The notes: generated by a model from the sequence alone, not told the origin. Shown: positions 7,155 through 12,819, counted from the first letter of the stretch. The stretch is DNA of 12,819 nucleotides from Solirubrobacterales bacterium (GCA_017354065.1 JAFMRN010000036.1:1-12819); one strand, 5' to 3'. Made by a program: numbers and translations.

Positions 7155-8206
7155 AGGTCCTGACGGTCATCGGCAACCGGCCGCAGTTCATCAAGGCGGC
7201 CGCGGTCTCCCCGCTGCTGGCCGACGAGCTGCTCGTCCACACCGGACAACATCACGACGACCGCCTCTCCCGGATCTTCTTTGACGAGCTCGGGATCCCC
7301 GAGCCGGCCGTGCAGCTCGGCGTCGCGGGCGGCTCCAACACGTCCCAGACCGCGCGGCAGCTGGCGGCGCTCGAGCCCGTCCTGGCGGAGTCGGACGCCG
7401 ACGTGGTGCTGGTCTACGGGGATACGAACTCGACGCTGGCCGGGGCGCTGGCCGCCTCCCAAGCCGGGGTTCCGGTGGCGCACGTGGAGGCCGGGATGCG
7501 CTCCTATGACCGCGCGATGCCCGAGGAGGTCAACCGCGTGCTGGTCGACCACCTGAGCTCACTGTTGCTGTGCTCCTCCCGGGTCGGGATCGATCAGCTG
7601 CGCGCCGAAGGGGTGGTTGAGGGGGTGGTGGACGTCGGTGACGTGATGGTCGACACGGCGTTGCGCGTGCAGGCCTCGGCTGCTTCGCGCAGCGATCTGC
7701 TTGTGAGCCACGGTGTCGCGCCCGGCGGCTATGTGCTCGCGACCGCCCACCGCGCGGGCAACGTCGACTCGCCGGAGCGCCTGGCCGCGCTGGTCGCGCT
7801 GTTGAACGGGGTCGCCGCGGAGGTCCCCGTCCTGTTGCCGCTGCACCCGCGCACGCGTTCTCGCATGGCGGCGGCCGGGCTGTCCTTTGTCTCTGAGGTT
7901 CGCGTCTGTGAGCCGCTCGGCTACGTCGAGTTGAACGCGCTTCTGTGCGGCGCCCGCGCGGCGCTGACCGACTCTGGCGGCCTGCAGAAGGAGGCGTATC
8001 TGGCCGGCGTGCCGTGCATCACGATGCGGCCCTCCACGGAGTGGGTCGAGACGGTCGAAGCCGGCTGGAACACGCTGGTCGACCTGTCGTTGGAGGCGGC
8101 GCTTTCGGCTTTGAGCACGAAAGCGCCGGCGGAGCGTCCGCCGCTGTACGGCGATGGTCGCGCCGGGGAGCGGGTCGTGGCCGCCTTGGCGGAGCGGTTC
8201 GGTTGA
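7151..8206 (+). CDS. wecB: Non-hydrolysing UDP-N-acetylglucosamine 2-epimerase family (WecB/WbpI-type)
   Basis: A 351-residue cytoplasmic GT-B-fold epimerase. Visible motifs are GNRPQFIK (8-15), HTGQHHDD (30-37), VYGDTNSTLAGALAA (88-102, D91), HVEAGMRSYDRAMPEEVNR (111-129, E113 and E126), TAHRAGN (198-204, H200), LTDSGGLQKEA (272-282) and RPSTEWVET (293-301). The family interconverts UDP-GlcNAc and UDP-ManNAc or the corresponding diacetamido-uronates. GDTNSTLAG and MPEE resemble WbpI-type (UDP-GlcNAc3NAcA) enzymes more than E. coli WecB or B. subtilis MnaA, which have GDTxTT and FPEE; this is from memory and suggests but does not prove a uronate substrate. The usual HRREN is HRAGN. The GTG start overlaps the aminotransferase stop as GTGA. 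The sugar dehydrogenase gene 75 bp downstream supports a glycan role. Confidence 0.88.
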   Translation: MKVLTVIGNRPQFIKAAAVSPLLADELLVHTGQHHDDRLSRIFFDELGIPEPAVQLGVAGGSNTSQTARQLAALEPVLAESDADVVLVYGDTNSTLAGALAASQAGVPVAHVEAGMRSYDRAMPEEVNRVLVDHLSSLLLCSSRVGIDQLRAEGVVEGVVDVGDVMVDTALRVQASAASRSDLLVSHGVAPGGYVLATAHRAGNVDSPERLAALVALLNGVAAEVPVLLPLHPRTRSRMAAAGLSFVSEVRVCEPLGYVELNALLCGARAALTDSGGLQKEAYLAGVPCITMRPSTEWVETVEAGWNTLVDLSLEAALSALSTKAPAERPPLYGDGRAGERVVAALAERFG

Positions 8207-8281
8207 GGGTCTGGGGACTTTTGCTTCCTATAGGGGGTGTAATCGCCAAGACCTCCGGCGCCGAACCTAGACTTCGCGACC
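8207..8281 (+). promoter_or_regulatory. Intergenic gap with leaderless -10 TAGACT (8268-8273)
   Basis: This 75-bp gap is AT-richer than its surroundings. TAGACT lies 8 nt before the ATG at 8282, placing a transcription start at or beside the start codon. No -35 close to TTGACA is at 16-18 bp. An 8-bp palindrome CCTATAGG is at 8227-8234; its role is unknown. I see no terminator hairpin, so read-through from the epimerase gene is possible as well. Confidence 0.45.
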
Positions 8282-9271
8282 ATGTCTGTACGTGTAGGCG
8301 TCGCCGGCCTTGGCTACTGGGGGCCGAACCTGGCGCGGAACTTCGCGGCGCTACCGGACGCCGAACTGCGCTGGCTCTGTGACGGCTCAGAAGCTGCCCT
8401 GACGCGCGTCTCCGCCGCCCACCCCGGGGTGGCGCTCAGCACCAACGTCGAGGATCTGCTGAGCGACCCGGAGCTCGACGCGATCGTGCTGGCCACGCCG
8501 GTGCCCACCCACGCCGACCTGGCCGAGCGCGTGCTCGCCGCCGGCAAGCACTGCTTCGTGGAGAAACCGCTGGCCCAGTCGGTCGAGGCCGCCGAGCGTG
8601 CCGTCGAGGCCGCCGAGCGCGCCCGCAAGACGCTGATGGTCGGCCACCTGCTGGAGTACCACCCGGGCGTCACCAAGCTGAAGGAGCTGGCCGACTCCGG
8701 CGAGCTCGGGGAGCTGTACTACATCTACGGCAACCGCCTGAACCTCGGCAAGATCCGCGCCGATGAGAACGCGCTGTGGTCACTCGGCGCCCACGACGTG
8801 TCAGTCGTGCTGTCGCTGGTCGGTGAGGAGCCGGTTGAGGCCGTCGCCCACGGCGAGTCCTATGTGCGCTCCGGAGTGGAGGACGTCGTGTTCTGCTTCC
8901 TGCGCTTCCCCTCGGGACTGGCGGCACACCTGCACCTGAGCTGGCTCGACCCGCACAAGGAGCGGCGCTTCACCGTAGTTGGCTCCAAGCGCATGGCGAC
9001 CTTTGACGACATGGCGCTGGAGGGCAAGGTCACCATTTACGACAAGGGCTTTGATGAGAACGCCCAGGGCTATGGCGAGTACATAACCCGCTCCGGGGAC
9101 ATCTTCTCCCCGCGGCTGCCGGCCGCCGAGCCGCTGCGGCTTGAGTGCCAGCACTTCCTGGAGTCGATCGCCCAAGGCACCACGCCGCGCTCGGACGGCC
9201 GCTCCGGCCTAGCGGTCGTGCGCGTGCTGGAGACGTTGCAGAACTCACTTGAGCGGTCCGCGCGTGCCTGA
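8282..9271 (+). CDS. Gfo/Idh/MocA-family NAD(P)-dependent sugar dehydrogenase
   Basis: A 329-residue protein. The N-terminal Rossmann motif GLGYWGPN (9-16) binds NAD(P), CFVEKPLA (91-98) holds the family EKP motif, and GAHDVSV (169-175) contains the HD pair that in relatives helps position the substrate. The stretch YYIYGNRLNLGKIRADENA fits the subgroup often found in surface-polysaccharide clusters and annotated as UDP-N-acetyl-glucosamine(uronate) 3-dehydrogenase or a generic sugar oxidoreductase. With a WbpI-like epimerase upstream and an acyltransferase overlapping downstream, a step at C3 of a UDP-amino sugar before amination and acetylation is a reasonable inference, not a demonstration. 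Two nearly identical 21-bp units at 8582-8623 encode VEAAERA twice within a helix of normal family length. The ATG has TAGACT 8 nt upstream and no Shine-Dalgarno. Confidence 0.88.
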   Translation: MSVRVGVAGLGYWGPNLARNFAALPDAELRWLCDGSEAALTRVSAAHPGVALSTNVEDLLSDPELDAIVLATPVPTHADLAERVLAAGKHCFVEKPLAQSVEAAERAVEAAERARKTLMVGHLLEYHPGVTKLKELADSGELGELYYIYGNRLNLGKIRADENALWSLGAHDVSVVLSLVGEEPVEAVAHGESYVRSGVEDVVFCFLRFPSGLAAHLHLSWLDPHKERRFTVVGSKRMATFDDMALEGKVTIYDKGFDENAQGYGEYITRSGDIFSPRLPAAEPLRLECQHFLESIAQGTTPRSDGRSGLAVVRVLETLQNSLERSARA

Positions 9272-9974
9272 GATCGCGGCCGGTGCCGTGGTAGACCCGG
9301 CCGCCGAGCTGGCTGATGACGTCGTGATCTGGGCCAACGCGGTGATCGGCCCGGGCGTGCGGCTCGCGGCCGGCGTGCTGGTCGAGTCCTGTGCCGTGCT
9401 CGGCAAGCAGCCGCGCCTGCGGCGCGGCTCCGCCGCCGCTCGCGAGCCCAAAGCCGCGAGCGGCGTCCTGAGCGTTGGAGTCGGCGCGACCGTGTGCGCG
9501 GGGGCTGTCGTATATGCGGGTGCGTCGATCGGCGCCGGGGCGATCATCGGCGACCAGTCCCAGGTGCGCGAGCGTTCGTCAGTCGGTGAGGGCAGCGTCG
9601 TCGGCCGCGGCTCGTGTGTCGACTTTGACGCGGTGGTCGGCGAGCGCGTCTCGATCCAGACTGGCGTGTATGTGACCAGCGGCGCGGTGGTGGAGGACGA
9701 CGCGTTCCTCGGGCCGGGCGCGCAGATGACCAACGACGACACGATGGGCCGACACTCGCGGGGCCAAGGTCTGACCGCTCCGGTGGTCCGCCGCGCCGCC
9801 CGGGTCGGCGGCGGCGCCGTGCTGGTCCCCGGCGTCGAGATCGGTGAGGAGGCGTTTGTCGGCGCCGGCGCCGTGGTGACCCGTGACGTCGGCCCACGGG
9901 AGCGGGTGTTGGGCGTGCCGGCGCGGGTTGTCGGGCGGGTGTCCGACGCGGAGCTGCTTGAGAACTGGCGCTAG
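9264..9974 (+). CDS. Hexapeptide-repeat (left-handed beta-helix) acyltransferase, WbpD/WlbB/WxcM-N-like
   Basis: From GTG 9264 (MPEIAAGAVVDP) the product has 236 residues, built of repeated [IV]-G-x-G-A-x and similar hexapeptides (VIGPGV, SVGVGATV, SIGAGAII, SVGEGSVV, FVGAGAVV). The TNDDTMGRH segment corresponds to the TND/TN-x-PR region of sugar-amine N-acetyltransferases in the WbpD/WlbB/QdtC group, which act as acetyl-CoA-dependent trimers on 3-amino sugars. The C-terminal VLGVPARVVGRV is the usual exit of this fold. A variable loop GKQPRLRRGSAAAREPKAASG is inserted after the second coil. The gene overlaps the dehydrogenase by 8 bp, so the two are co-translated. TTG 9249 would add five residues and is less likely. 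Substrate is inferred from its neighbours. A GC hairpin lies just past the stop. Confidence 0.88.
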   Translation: MPEIAAGAVVDPAAELADDVVIWANAVIGPGVRLAAGVLVESCAVLGKQPRLRRGSAAAREPKAASGVLSVGVGATVCAGAVVYAGASIGAGAIIGDQSQVRERSSVGEGSVVGRGSCVDFDAVVGERVSIQTGVYVTSGAVVEDDAFLGPGAQMTNDDTMGRHSRGQGLTAPVVRRAARVGGGAVLVPGVEIGEEAFVGAGAVVTRDVGPRERVLGVPARVVGRVSDAELLENWR

Positions 9975-10016
9975 AGGGTGCCGGAGCGGCCACGTGGCCG
10001 CGAGGCGGGCCCCTCT
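9973..10016. terminator. GC-rich hairpin between convergent genes, likely bidirectional terminator
   Basis: The 46-bp gap between the acyltransferase stop and the Uma2-gene stop contains a perfect 16-bp palindrome GCGGCCACGTGGCCGC (9986-10001), flanked by GCC/GGC (9980-9982 with 10008-10010) and AGAGGG/CCCTCT (9973-9978 with 10011-10016). Together these make a long stem for transcripts from either side. There is no U-tract, so classic intrinsic termination is not certain. A dyad-binding site is the alternative. Confidence 0.5.
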
Positions 10017-10020
10017 CCCA

Positions 10021-10539
10021 TTAATTCGGCCAGTCCAGCTGCTGGGTCAGTGCGCTGGCGCTCAGCTCGATAACCGTGCTGTGCGCGGTCGGCTGATAGC
10101 TGCCGGAGCTCAGCCGGAGCCACTCGACCGTGTGCGTCTCTGGGTCGACGATCACGATCTCCTGCACGCCGTGGGCGGCGTAGAAGGGAAGCTTCTGCCG
10201 GGTTTCGTCGTTGGGGGAGAGAACCTCAGCGACGAGGGCGGCGGTCGATAGGTACAAGGCGTCCGGGCCTGGCTCCAGCAGGCCGCCGTCGGGTATCCGA
10301 AAGTCATCGGGTTCGCCGAGGTTGAACTCCATGACCGGCTCCAGACCCGCCGCAAGCGCGGCCGGTTCCAGCCGCGCGATCACCTGCATCTGTAGGCGCG
10401 CGTGGCGGCGCAGCGGTGCGGGTCCCAAATGCAGCACTCCCTCCCAGACTTCATCGTGCTTGTCGAGGCCGATCTGGCGGCGCCGCTCCAGCAGCGCTTC
10501 GAAATCAGGGGGCGGCGGGTCGAGGACCAGCGTTGGCAT
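10021..10539 (-). CDS. Uma2-family (DUF820) PD-(D/E)XK endonuclease-fold protein
   Basis: A 172-residue protein, normal for Uma2 (about 180-190). FRIPDGGLL (80-88, D84), LVAEVLSPND (102-111, E105) and ETRQKLPFY (112-120, K116), followed by GVQEIVIVDPETHTVE, are the hallmark PD...E-V-L-S-P...K-x-x-x-Y pattern of Uma2, and these residues would form the nuclease-type metal site. The cellular job of the family is not established; members are abundant in cyanobacteria and actinobacteria, often in many copies. It lies 20 bp downstream of purA in the same direction but has its own good promoter inside the end of purA, so it need not be part of the purine operon. ATG 10539 is chosen because TACGCT lies 7 nt upstream and family alignments begin nearby. 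I see no partner gene for a toxin-antitoxin or defence system. Confidence 0.85.
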   Translation of the reverse strand: MPTLVLDPPPPDFEALLERRRQIGLDKHDEVWEGVLHLGPAPLRRHARLQMQVIARLEPAALAAGLEPVMEFNLGEPDDFRIPDGGLLEPGPDALYLSTAALVAEVLSPNDETRQKLPFYAAHGVQEIVIVDPETHTVEWLRLSSGSYQPTAHSTVIELSASALTQQLDWPN

Positions 10540-10546
10540 GTGTGAC

Positions 10547-10574
10547 AGCGTACCTCGGCTCAGGCAGCTGTCAG
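10547..10574 (-). promoter_or_regulatory. Promoter CTGACA-16-TACGCT of the Uma2 gene, within the 3' end of purA
   Basis: On the minus strand -35 CTGACA (10569-10574, five of six to TTGACA) and -10 TACGCT (10547-10552) are separated by 16 bp, and 7 nt separate the -10 from the ATG at 10539. This is the best two-part promoter match I find in the window. The -35 lies within the last codons of purA. The transcript would be leaderless or nearly so. Confidence 0.5.
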
Positions 10575-11876
10575 CGCCGAGCCGTGCATGCCGACGCCGG
10601 CCTTGGTCCAGATCACCTCATCGCGGCCGGGGCCGACGCCTACCAGCGCGATCGGGACCTTCACGAACTCCTCGATGAACCGCAGGTAGTCTCGGGCTTC
10701 GGGGGGCAGGTCAGCCTCTGAGCGGGCGCCGGTGATGTCCTCATCCCAGCCGGGCAGCGACTCGTACTGGCCGACCGCGTGGTGCAGGACCGTCTGGTGG
10801 TAGGGGAAGTGCTCGAACTCGGAGTCCTCGGGCCCGCGGTAGGCGGTGCCGACCAGGATCCGCTCCTGACCGGAGAGGACGTCCAGCTTGGTCAGCGCGA
10901 TCGCGGTCAGCGAGTTGATCCGCGCCGCGTAACGCAGGGCCACCAGGTCGAGCCAGCCGACGCGCCGCTCACGGCCGGTCGTCGTGCCGTACTCGTGTCC
11001 CTTCTCGCGCAGCTCATCGGCGATCGGACCTTCCAGCTCGGTCGGGAACGGCCCGGCACCGACGCGGGTTGAGTACGCCTTGGCGATGCCCCAGACCTCG
11101 TCAATGTCCTTCGGGCCGACGCCGGCGCCGATCGTGGCAGAGCCCGCGATCGGGTTGGACGAGGTGACGAACGGATAGGTGCCGTGGTCAATGTCCAGCA
11201 GCGTGCCCTGGGCGCCCTCGAACAGCACCAGCTCATCCCGGTCCAGCCGGTCACAGACGAGCTTGGAGGTGTCGGCGATGTAGCGCTTCAGGCGGTGCCC
11301 GTAGGTCAGATACTCCTGGGTCATCGTCTGCAGGTCCAGCTCCTCGGAGCGCTGGTAGGAGCGCAGCATCAGGCGCTTGGGCTCCAGGGCGGCGACGATC
11401 TTCTTCTTCAGGATCTTCTCGTCCAGCAGGTCCTGGACGCGGATCCCCAGGCGTGCCGCCTTATCGGCGTAACAGGGGCCGATGCCGCGCCGCGTCGTGC
11501 CGATGTTGAGCTTGCCCAGCTTGATCTCCCCGGCGTGGTCCAAGAGCATGTGGTAGGGCATGATCAGGTGCGCGTTGGCGGAGATCCGCAGCCCGCTGGT
11601 GTCCACGCCGCGGCGGCGCAGCTCGTCCAGCTCGTCGGTCAGCACCTTCGGGTCGATCACCACGCCGTTACCGATCACGCACAGCTTCTTCGGGTGCAGG
11701 ATCCCGGAGGGCATCAGGTGCAGCTTCCAGGTCTGGCCGTCACGGACGATCGTGTGTCCGGCGTTGTTGCCGCCCTGGAAGCGGACGATCGTGTCGGCGC
11801 GTTCCGCCAGCAGGTCCGTGACCTTGCCCTTGCCTTCATCGCCCCACTGGGCGCCGATGATTACCAGTCCTGGCAT
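10560..11876 (-). CDS. purA: Adenylosuccinate synthetase
   Basis: A 438-residue enzyme joining IMP and aspartate with GTP to give adenylosuccinate, the committed step to AMP, in the cytoplasm. GAQWGDEGKGK (8-18) is the P-loop-like GTP/IMP motif with catalytic D13; FQGGNNAGHT (33-42) gives H41. TTRRGIGPCYADKAARLGIRVQDL binds IMP (TTGRGIGP in E. coli; Arg or Lys in place of Gly is, as I recall, common in actinobacteria). EGAQGTLLDIDHGTYPFVTSSN, TTTGRERRVGWLD (aspartate/IMP arginines), LTKLDVLSG (GTP base) and the C-terminal VGVGPGRDEVIW are all present. Length is normal (about 430). It follows purU by 27 bp in the same direction but has TACACT 10 nt before its ATG, so it can be transcribed separately. 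All signature blocks are intact. Confidence 0.97.
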   Translation of the reverse strand: MPGLVIIGAQWGDEGKGKVTDLLAERADTIVRFQGGNNAGHTIVRDGQTWKLHLMPSGILHPKKLCVIGNGVVIDPKVLTDELDELRRRGVDTSGLRISANAHLIMPYHMLLDHAGEIKLGKLNIGTTRRGIGPCYADKAARLGIRVQDLLDEKILKKKIVAALEPKRLMLRSYQRSEELDLQTMTQEYLTYGHRLKRYIADTSKLVCDRLDRDELVLFEGAQGTLLDIDHGTYPFVTSSNPIAGSATIGAGVGPKDIDEVWGIAKAYSTRVGAGPFPTELEGPIADELREKGHEYGTTTGRERRVGWLDLVALRYAARINSLTAIALTKLDVLSGQERILVGTAYRGPEDSEFEHFPYHQTVLHHAVGQYESLPGWDEDITGARSEADLPPEARDYLRFIEEFVKVPIALVGVGPGRDEVIWTKAGVGMHGSALTAA

Positions 11877-11886
11877 AGCCGCGCGA

Positions 11887-11915
11887 AGTGTAGGGAAGTG
11901 CCGTTAGAGGATCAC
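11887..11915 (-). promoter_or_regulatory. purA promoter: TACACT with weak -35 GTGATC
   Basis: In the 27-bp purU-purA gap, TACACT (11887-11892) is a good TAnnnT -10, leaving 10 nt to the purA ATG, so a leader of only about 2-4 nt is predicted. GTGATC (11910-11915), with a 17-bp spacer, lies in the end of purU and matches TTGACA at three positions. No purine-repressor-type palindrome is evident. Confidence 0.45.
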
Positions 11916-12767
11916 GGTCCTGTTGCCGTCGATCAGCACCCGGTCGGCCAGGTGCCACTCAACCGCGCGGGCCAGCACCATCCGTTCCACGTCGGCGCCG
12001 ATCGCCTCCAGCTTGTGCGGGTCATGCGCGTGGGTCACGCGCATCACGTCCTGCTCGATGATCGGTCCGTCGTCCAGTTCGGCCGTGGCGTAGTGAGCGG
12101 TGGCGCCGATCAGCTTCACGCCGCGGTCAAAGGCCCGCTGGTAGGGCTGCGCACCCGCGAAGGCGGGCAGAAAGCTGTGGTGGATGTTGATCACGGGCGC
12201 GCCCACGCGGGTTAGAAACTCGGGGGAGAGGATCTGCATGTAGCGGGCCAGGACGACGAGATCTACCTGGCCCTGGAGCAGCTCCAGCTGGGCTGCCTCG
12301 GCCTTGGCCTTGTTGTGGTTGTCGACCGGGACGTGATGGAACGGCACGCCGTAGCTCTCAACGGCGCCGCGCAGGTTCTCGTGGTTCGAGACCACCGCGG
12401 TCAGATCCATCGCCAGCTGGTCGCGGCGCCAGCGCCACAGCAGGTCGAGCAGGCAGTGCTCATAGCGGGACACGAACAGCGCGACGCGCTTCGGGCGGGT
12501 CGCGTCCAGGAGCTGCCAGTCGATGTCGAAGCGCTGGGCCACCTGGGTCAGGGACCGCTCCAGCTCGGTCCGGTGTGCGGCCAGATCCTGGAGGTGCAAC
12601 TCCATCCGCAGAAAGAACCGGCCGTCCTCAGCTTTGGTTGAGTGCTGGTTGGAGCTGACGATGTTGGCGCCGGCGTCCGCGAGGCCGCCCGCCAGCGCGG
12701 CGATGATCCCGTGCCGGTCCCGGCAGACCGCTATCAGCCGCGCTATGTCCTTGCCGTTGGTCGCCAT
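11904..12767 (-). CDS. purU: Formyltetrahydrofolate deformylase
   Basis: A 287-residue enzyme hydrolysing 10-formyl-tetrahydrofolate to formate and tetrahydrofolate, balancing the one-carbon pool and supplying formate for PurT where that exists. An N-terminal ACT domain (about 8-85; ARLIAVCRDRHGIIAALAG) is the regulatory part; in E. coli PurU methionine activates and glycine inhibits. The formyltransferase-fold catalytic domain (about 92-285) carries VINIHHSFLPAF (192-203; N194, H196) and ATAHYATAELDDGPII (222-237; D232), the Asn-His-Asp set shared with GAR transformylase. RYMQILSPEFL and GAQPYQRAFDRGVKLIG are PurU-specific blocks that separate it from PurN. Length is normal (about 280-290). 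The ATG at 12767 is the only plausible start; no clear -10 is seen in the 52 bp left before the contig end, so an upstream promoter or gene may be missing. Confidence 0.95.
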   Translation of the reverse strand: MATNGKDIARLIAVCRDRHGIIAALAGGLADAGANIVSSNQHSTKAEDGRFFLRMELHLQDLAAHRTELERSLTQVAQRFDIDWQLLDATRPKRVALFVSRYEHCLLDLLWRWRRDQLAMDLTAVVSNHENLRGAVESYGVPFHHVPVDNHNKAKAEAAQLELLQGQVDLVVLARYMQILSPEFLTRVGAPVINIHHSFLPAFAGAQPYQRAFDRGVKLIGATAHYATAELDDGPIIEQDVMRVTHAHDPHKLEAIGADVERMVLARAVEWHLADRVLIDGNRTVIL

Positions 12768-12802
12768 CAGTCCGTGTGGTTTCCATGATGGCGCAGCGGG
12801 TC

Positions 12803-12819
12803 GGGGGGGGGGGGGGGGG
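12803..12819. other. Terminal poly-G run (17 G), probable sequencing artefact
   Basis: The window ends in 17 consecutive G after GGGTC. No similar run exists elsewhere in the window. Two-colour Illumina chemistry reports 'no signal' as G, so read ends and contig ends can gain poly-G tails. It is best trimmed. It also suggests that 12819 is a real contig end and not a cut within a longer replicon. Confidence 0.8.

Noticed and set aside
8227..8234. Palindrome CCTATAGG in the gap before the dehydrogenase gene, considered as an operator
   Set aside because: Eight bases is too short for a confident operator call, and it is not placed over the predicted -10 or -35.
8582..8623. Two 21-bp near-identical tandem units in the dehydrogenase gene
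   Set aside because: They encode VEAAERA twice in the helix after the EKP motif, but the distance from EKP to LMVGH matches the family, so this is not a repeat expansion.
7151..9974. A full capsule or O-antigen biosynthesis island
   Set aside because: There is no glycosyltransferase, flippase, polymerase or ABC exporter in the window; only nucleotide-sugar enzymes are present.
10021..10539. Uma2 gene as part of a toxin-antitoxin, defence or transposon cassette
   Set aside because: No antitoxin-sized partner, no inverted repeats, no transposase and no defence gene adjoin it; the flanking genes are purA and a glycan gene.
11184..12215. Plus-strand open frame of 343 codons across the purA-purU junction
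   Set aside because: It runs antisense to two well-conserved genes and their gap. The composition is shadow-like and there is no recognizable domain.

Overview
This is a 12.8 kb stretch of GC-rich bacterial DNA (roughly 65-70% G+C by eye), almost fully coding, with ten genes, no RNA genes, no CRISPR and no insertion sequence. Gene style points to Actinomycetota: GTG starts, GTGA overlaps, little Shine-Dalgarno sequence, and TAnnnT hexamers placed 6-10 nt before start codons as in leaderless transcripts. A secreted S53 peptidase of an actinobacterial type fits too. A Thermoleophilia/Solirubrobacterales-like soil lineage is my best guess, but this is inference and not proven by any marker gene. 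The right end is a run of 17 G (12803-12819), which looks like a two-colour sequencing artefact at a contig end; the left end cuts through a gene.

Layout. (1) 1-567, minus: a class I SAM methyltransferase, cut at the left edge. It is divergent from (2) hemW (605-1717, plus), the radical-SAM heme chaperone. hemW converges with (3) a MOSC/YcbX-mARC-type molybdenum-cofactor protein (1714-2484, minus), and their stop codons overlap. (4) 2559-5090, plus: a secreted sedolisin (S53) peptidase with signal peptide, prodomain, catalytic domain and Ig-like tail. (5) 5104-6366: a cytoplasmic M20 tripeptidase (PepT-type), 13 bp downstream. (6) 6363-7154: a fold-type IV PLP aminotransferase/lyase. (7) 7151-8206: a non-hydrolysing UDP-sugar 2-epimerase. 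Genes 5-6-7 are chained by GTGA overlaps. (8) 8282-9271: a Gfo/Idh/MocA sugar dehydrogenase with its own leaderless promoter. (9) 9264-9974: a left-handed beta-helix acyltransferase overlapping gene 8. A GC-rich hairpin separates these from a minus-strand block: purU (11904-12767), purA (10560-11876) and a Uma2-family nuclease-fold protein (10021-10539).

How they work together. Genes 4 and 5 suggest extracellular protein degradation to small peptides followed by intracellular tripeptide hydrolysis. Genes 7, 8 and 9 resemble three of the five activities (epimerase, 3-dehydrogenase, N-acetyltransferase) of the UDP-2,3-diacetamido-mannuronate (Wbp/Wlb) route used in cell-surface glycans; the UDP-sugar 6-dehydrogenase and the DegT-type aminotransferase are not in the window. 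purU and purA belong to one-carbon/purine metabolism. No stretch longer than 300 bases lacks a gene; the largest gaps are 75 bp (8207-8281), 74 bp (2485-2558), 52 bp (12768-12819, contig end) and 46 bp (9975-10020).

I do not see a clearly new biological system. The observations most worth following are the incomplete diacetamido-sugar module beside an atypical aminotransferase, the sedolisin-tripeptidase pair, and the consistent leaderless promoter architecture.
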